Positions 7,129-10,213 of a stretch of DNA of 10,213 bases are shown one piece after another (the stretch's first letter is position 1; every line of letters starts with the position of its first letter). The stretch comes from CAZAYB01 sp964489215 (GTDB taxonomy: Bacteria; Planctomycetota; Phycisphaerae; Sedimentisphaerales; Anaerohalosphaeraceae): the NCBI GenBank assembly GCA_964489215.1, contig CAZAYB010000114.1, positions 1 through 10,213 on the forward strand, in the 5' to 3' direction. The notes beneath the pieces are model-generated. The model ran no database searches, had not been told where the DNA came from, and saw only the letters and a list, made by a program, of their open reading frames with translations. The position numbers were made by a program, and so were the translations under genes.

Positions 7129-8778
7129 ATGTTTACCAAACTGCGAAGACAGATTGCTTCTATACTGGATAAACTGCTTCGCAGATTAAAACTAAAACCC
7201 CTTTCACTTGCTGAAAAGTGCAGGCTTCAGTTTGGCGCTGCGGTATTGTTTTCACTTGCTCTTGCACTAAGCATACCGTATTTCTGGATGTCAAGGCTAA
7301 CCGACAAAATCTCCCTGGATTCATCAAAAGCCGTCGCTCATCTGCTTTATGAAAGACATTTTCAGGTAGAAATAGACCCCGCAAAAAGCCTGCCAATGCT
7401 CAGGGAAACGGGCTTGCAGGCTCCTTCCAGCGAACAGACAATTCGATGGTTCCGTCTCGATAAGGACCAGCAGATACCCGTCGACATTACCCAAAAGCAA
7501 AAACAGATGCTGGAAAAACTGCTTGACCAGCAGGACAGAAACGATGCATTATGGGTCGAAAAAAAGCAAGGCCTTCAGACAAATAATTACGTTCGGGTAG
7601 TTCGCGCAAATGATAACTGCCTGGCATGTCATAATGAAACCGGAACCGCATTTGCATATAATAAGAACCAGCTTATCGGGGCGATGGTTATCGAAACTCC
7701 CGCGCGTGATATTTCAAACGTCTTCTGGATGAACAGGGTTTGGATTGGGGTCGCTTTCCTCCTGGCAGGTATCGGGGCCATGGTTTCATTCTACACCATT
7801 GCCCAGAGGATAATTCTAAGGCCCATCAGGCAGTTAAGGGCACTGGTAAACAACATCGCTGAGGGTAATCTTGATGCAAGAAGCGCTATCAGTACTGGTG
7901 ATGAATATCAGAGGCTGGCAGATGCTTTCAACCACATGCTCGATGTACTTCAGGAATCTCAGGAGAAGCTTCGACAGGCTAACAAGCAGCTTGACGCAAA
8001 GATAGCTCAGCTTTCTGACAGAAATATCGAGCTTTTCAGAGCGAACAAGCTAAAAAGTGAGTTCCTCGCTAATATGAGCCATGAGTTTCGCACACCGCTA
8101 AATGCGATTCTTGGTTTTGCCGAGCTTCTGCGTGAAAAGCCAGGCGACAATATAGAAAAATCAAAGCGTTACGCCGAAAACATTGTAACTTCGGGCCGAA
8201 ACCTCTTGAACATGATAAACGACCTGCTCGACCTTGCAAAAGCTGAAGCTGGCAAAATGCAGCTAAAGGTCGAAAAGGCTAACATTGCGGATCTGTGCCA
8301 GAGCCTCATAAACTTCTTTGCACCGCTTTCTGAAAAGAAAATGATAGAGGTAAGGCTGACCGCTGATGAAAACCTGCCTCTGGTCTCTACAGACCCGGGA
8401 AAGGTGCAGCAGATACTATACAATCTTTTGAGCAATGCTATAAAATTTACCCCAAAGCGGGGACTGGTAAAACTCCAGGCCACTTTGCTCGAAGAAAAAA
8501 CTGTACGTATAACAGTTTCTGATACCGGACCGGGAATTACAAAGGAGTTCCAGGAAAAAATATTCGAAAAATTCCTCCAGGTTGACGGTTCTATTACAAG
8601 AGGGGGAGCTGGAACAGGACTTGGCCTTGCGATATGCAGAGAGCTTACTGCCCTGCTGGCAGGTAACATTTCCGTCGAAAGTGAACCTGGAAAAGGCGCA
8701 ACTTTCCACCTTGACATACCGGTAGTTTTGCCTGAATCTGCAAAAGAGAATATTCAGCTGCCTGATATTGATAATTAA
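7129..8778 (+). CDS. Membrane sensor histidine kinase with a haem c-binding (CxxCH) sensor domain
   Basis: A 549-residue two-component sensor. A short basic N-terminus precedes TM1 (about 33-54). The extracytoplasmic region (about 55-200) contains C164-LA-C167-H168, a covalent haem c attachment motif. The region resembles the DUF3365/Tll0287-like sensor domain, so redox or diatomic gas sensing is likely. TM2 (about 203-224) leads to a HAMP linker (about 225-277) and a coiled coil (about 275-305). The kinase core follows: H-box with phosphoacceptor H318 in MSHEFRTPLN, N-box ILYNLLSNAIKF (N432, N436), G1 DTGPGI (465-470), F-box around FEKF and G2 GTGLGL (495-500). It starts 17 nt after aspS, with a modest GGA ribosome site, and probably depends on aspS transcription. 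No response regulator is visible in the window. The last stop overlaps the convergent gene's stop. Confidence 0.93.
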   Translation: MFTKLRRQIASILDKLLRRLKLKPLSLAEKCRLQFGAAVLFSLALALSIPYFWMSRLTDKISLDSSKAVAHLLYERHFQVEIDPAKSLPMLRETGLQAPSSEQTIRWFRLDKDQQIPVDITQKQKQMLEKLLDQQDRNDALWVEKKQGLQTNNYVRVVRANDNCLACHNETGTAFAYNKNQLIGAMVIETPARDISNVFWMNRVWIGVAFLLAGIGAMVSFYTIAQRIILRPIRQLRALVNNIAEGNLDARSAISTGDEYQRLADAFNHMLDVLQESQEKLRQANKQLDAKIAQLSDRNIELFRANKLKSEFLANMSHEFRTPLNAILGFAELLREKPGDNIEKSKRYAENIVTSGRNLLNMINDLLDLAKAEAGKMQLKVEKANIADLCQSLINFFAPLSEKKMIEVRLTADENLPLVSTDPGKVQQILYNLLSNAIKFTPKRGLVKLQATLLEEKTVRITVSDTGPGITKEFQEKIFEKFLQVDGSITRGGAGTGLGLAICRELTALLAGNISVESEPGKGATFHLDIPVVLPESAKENIQLPDIDN

Positions 8779-9692
8779 AAACCTTCATCTACCCAGTCCA
8801 TATAACGATTGTAATGTAGAAAGAAAAGCCCTATTGCCCTCATTGCTATAATGATCAGGAACTGATTGCCAAGATTCGCACAAAGCCATAAAGCGATTAT
8901 CAATTTATCATCGTTTTCGATTTGGTAATATTCCTTCGTATAGAATGAAAGAGACCACCCGATTACCAGAAGTGACGAACTAAAAAGGTAGGCACAAGGA
9001 GCCTTGATAATGGGTTTTAACCATTGGTCCACACGGAATACCATCCATAGCTCACGTGCAGTAATTATCATAAGTATTACAATCGGAAAGATAAACAGAC
9101 CAATCAGTACAAGTCCATGGTTGACAATCGTGATATTGATATTCTTTGCTTCAAGGAGGGCAATCAGTATCCAAAAGGGCAGTTCAGCGAGTATCAAGGC
9201 AACCACAAAAAAATATATACTCTTGATAACGTTGAATATAAATTCAAAACCACTGCCGATATCAGGCTCAACCAGAACATCTTCGCCGTCAGCCGCAGCC
9301 GAAATTATTTCCATATAATACCAGTACAAACTGCCCTTTATGAAAATAACCATTATCAAACCGATAGGAAGCTGTACCCGAAACCCCGGAAGAGTAAATG
9401 AAAAGTCAAGATTCGAAAAAAAGAACATAAAGAAAACTGCCGCTGAAACAGCAACTACACCAGCCAGAGACTGAATATGTAAAAAAGTATGAATCCAGCC
9501 TGTAAGTACATTTTTGTAAAAGCCCGGCAGTATCTGGCGGTTATTTTCCTTAACAAGGACCGCTTCCTGACCATCACCGGCCGGTATCACAAGTTTTCGT
9601 CCGCAATTAAGACATGTAGCACGCCTGTTTGCGTATTTTTCTGCAAAAGCACAAAAATTGCCGCAACCCGGGCATTTGAATGATATTGCCAT
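8775..9692 (-). CDS. Zinc-ribbon multi-pass membrane protein, function unknown
   Basis: A 305-residue protein. The N-terminus is a small zinc ribbon: C7-PG-C10 and C27-LN-C30, with a spare C14. A linker (31-70) is followed by about six membrane segments: roughly 75-92, 107-128, 153-181, 191-212, 233-250 and 263-292. The C-terminus reads RAIGLFFLHYNRYMDW, similar to endings I associate with planctomycete membrane proteins of unknown role. This recollection is not a database match. The ATG (9690-9692) overlaps the ispG stop by one base (TAATG), so it is probably translated by coupling and belongs to the ispG operon. Its stop TAA overlaps the opposite-strand stop of the histidine kinase. I know no enzymatic motif in it; transport, sensing or a scaffolding role are all possible. 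Confidence 0.85.
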   Translation of the reverse strand: MAISFKCPGCGNFCAFAEKYANRRATCLNCGRKLVIPAGDGQEAVLVKENNRQILPGFYKNVLTGWIHTFLHIQSLAGVVAVSAAVFFMFFFSNLDFSFTLPGFRVQLPIGLIMVIFIKGSLYWYYMEIISAAADGEDVLVEPDIGSGFEFIFNVIKSIYFFVVALILAELPFWILIALLEAKNINITIVNHGLVLIGLFIFPIVILMIITARELWMVFRVDQWLKPIIKAPCAYLFSSSLLVIGWSLSFYTKEYYQIENDDKLIIALWLCANLGNQFLIIIAMRAIGLFFLHYNRYMDWVDEGF

Positions 9693-10213
9693 TAACTTTC
9701 TTGCCTTTGATTTTCAAATGCTCCCATTTTGTCCAGTTCTTCTGCCATAGCCTCCAGAAGATTTTCTTCCGGCACAGTCGCAAGCTTTACCCCGTTCCTG
9801 TAAAGATACCCTTTTTTGTTCGCCGCGCATATCGCAAGATCGGCATCCTTTGCCTCCCCTGGACCGTTAACTATACATCCCATCACCGCAAGCTTAACCG
9901 GAATTTTTACATCCTTCATCACTTTTCTAACCGATTTTGCCAGTTTAACAACATCTATCTGGCAACGTCCGCAGGTCGGACAGACTATCAGTTTCGGTTC
10001 CTGGTCATGGTAAAGGCCAAGTGCCTTCAATATCTGCCTGGCAATTTTTATTTCCTGATTGGGATTGCCCGCGATTGAAACCCTTACCGTATCACCTATA
10101 CCCTCGTGAAGAAGTACACCAAGTGCAACTGCTGATGGTATCGCCGCATCTTCTGCAAGCCCTGCATGTGTAAGACCAAGATGAATCGGGCAATGGAATG
10201 TCTTTGCTATAGA
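9692..10213 (-). CDS. ispG: 4-hydroxy-3-methylbut-2-en-1-yl diphosphate synthase (IspG/GcpE), C-terminal part
   Basis: The C-terminal 173 residues are visible; the 5' part lies beyond the right edge. IspG reduces methylerythritol cyclodiphosphate to HMBPP in the MEP isoprenoid pathway with a 4Fe-4S cluster. In the fragment the cluster ligands are C78, C81 (CPTC), C113 (VMGCIVNGPGEA) and E120. The intervals of 35 and 7 residues equal those of E. coli IspG (C270, C273, C305, E312). HEGIGDTVRVS and the block starting PIHLGLTHAG are also family hallmarks. Two details differ from E. coli: His (10166-10168) replaces the Glu of TEAG, and AIPSAV replaces AVKSAI. The Leu codon TTG at 10028-10030 is internal and not a start. 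Translation of the following membrane-protein gene is probably coupled to this stop. Confidence 0.95.
   Translation of the reverse strand, partial: SIAKTFHCPIHLGLTHAGLAEDAAIPSAVALGVLLHEGIGDTVRVSIAGNPNQEIKIARQILKALGLYHDQEPKLIVCPTCGRCQIDVVKLAKSVRKVMKDVKIPVKLAVMGCIVNGPGEAKDADLAICAANKKGYLYRNGVKLATVPEENLLEAMAEELDKMGAFENQRQES

Noticed and set aside
8169..8717. Minus-strand ORF of 182 codons inside the histidine kinase
   Set aside because: It mirrors the conserved catalytic domain of the kinase, and its translation is low-complexity Ser/Phe-rich shadow sequence.

Overview
The window holds eight protein-coding genes, two of them cut by the window edges. There is no mobile element, CRISPR array, tRNA or rRNA that I can support. 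Composition is moderately AT-rich. The organism is probably a planctomycete, perhaps a low-GC Phycisphaerae or Sedimentisphaerales relative. This inference rests on the Hanks-type Ser/Thr kinase with a DMG motif and a doubled N-terminal helical module, the zinc-ribbon multi-pass membrane protein, the GatCAB-type AspRS signature and the lack of conserved housekeeping operons. No rRNA is present to test it.

Left part (1-1785, minus strand): a radical-SAM enzyme of unrecognised function, followed by a Ser/Thr protein kinase that starts inside its last codons and runs off the left edge. Next (1965-4988, minus strand) is the guanine-nucleotide operon guaB-guaA: IMP dehydrogenase, then GMP synthase, 15 nt apart. 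Together they convert IMP to XMP to GMP.

Centre (4989-5290): a divergent control region. Two near-consensus sigma70-type promoters point away from each other. Both have a TTGACT -35 box and a 17-nt spacer, and they flank a perfect 14-bp palindrome. One drives guaBA leftwards and the other drives aspS rightwards. The aspS transcript has a leader of about 100 nt with two possible stem-loops and a T6 tract.

Right part: aspS (aspartyl-tRNA synthetase) is followed after 17 nt by a membrane histidine kinase whose extracytoplasmic sensor carries a CxxCH haem c attachment site. The kinase converges on a minus-strand pair made of ispG (isoprenoid MEP pathway, truncated by the right edge) and a zinc-ribbon membrane protein. 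These two overlap by one base (TAATG). The convergent genes share the palindromic TTAA as overlapping stop codons.

Most of the window is ordinary housekeeping sequence. The least explained parts are the overlapping radical-SAM/Ser-Thr kinase pair, the haem-c histidine kinase without a visible response regulator, and the divergent guaBA/aspS control region. I do not see a clear new defence or mobile system.
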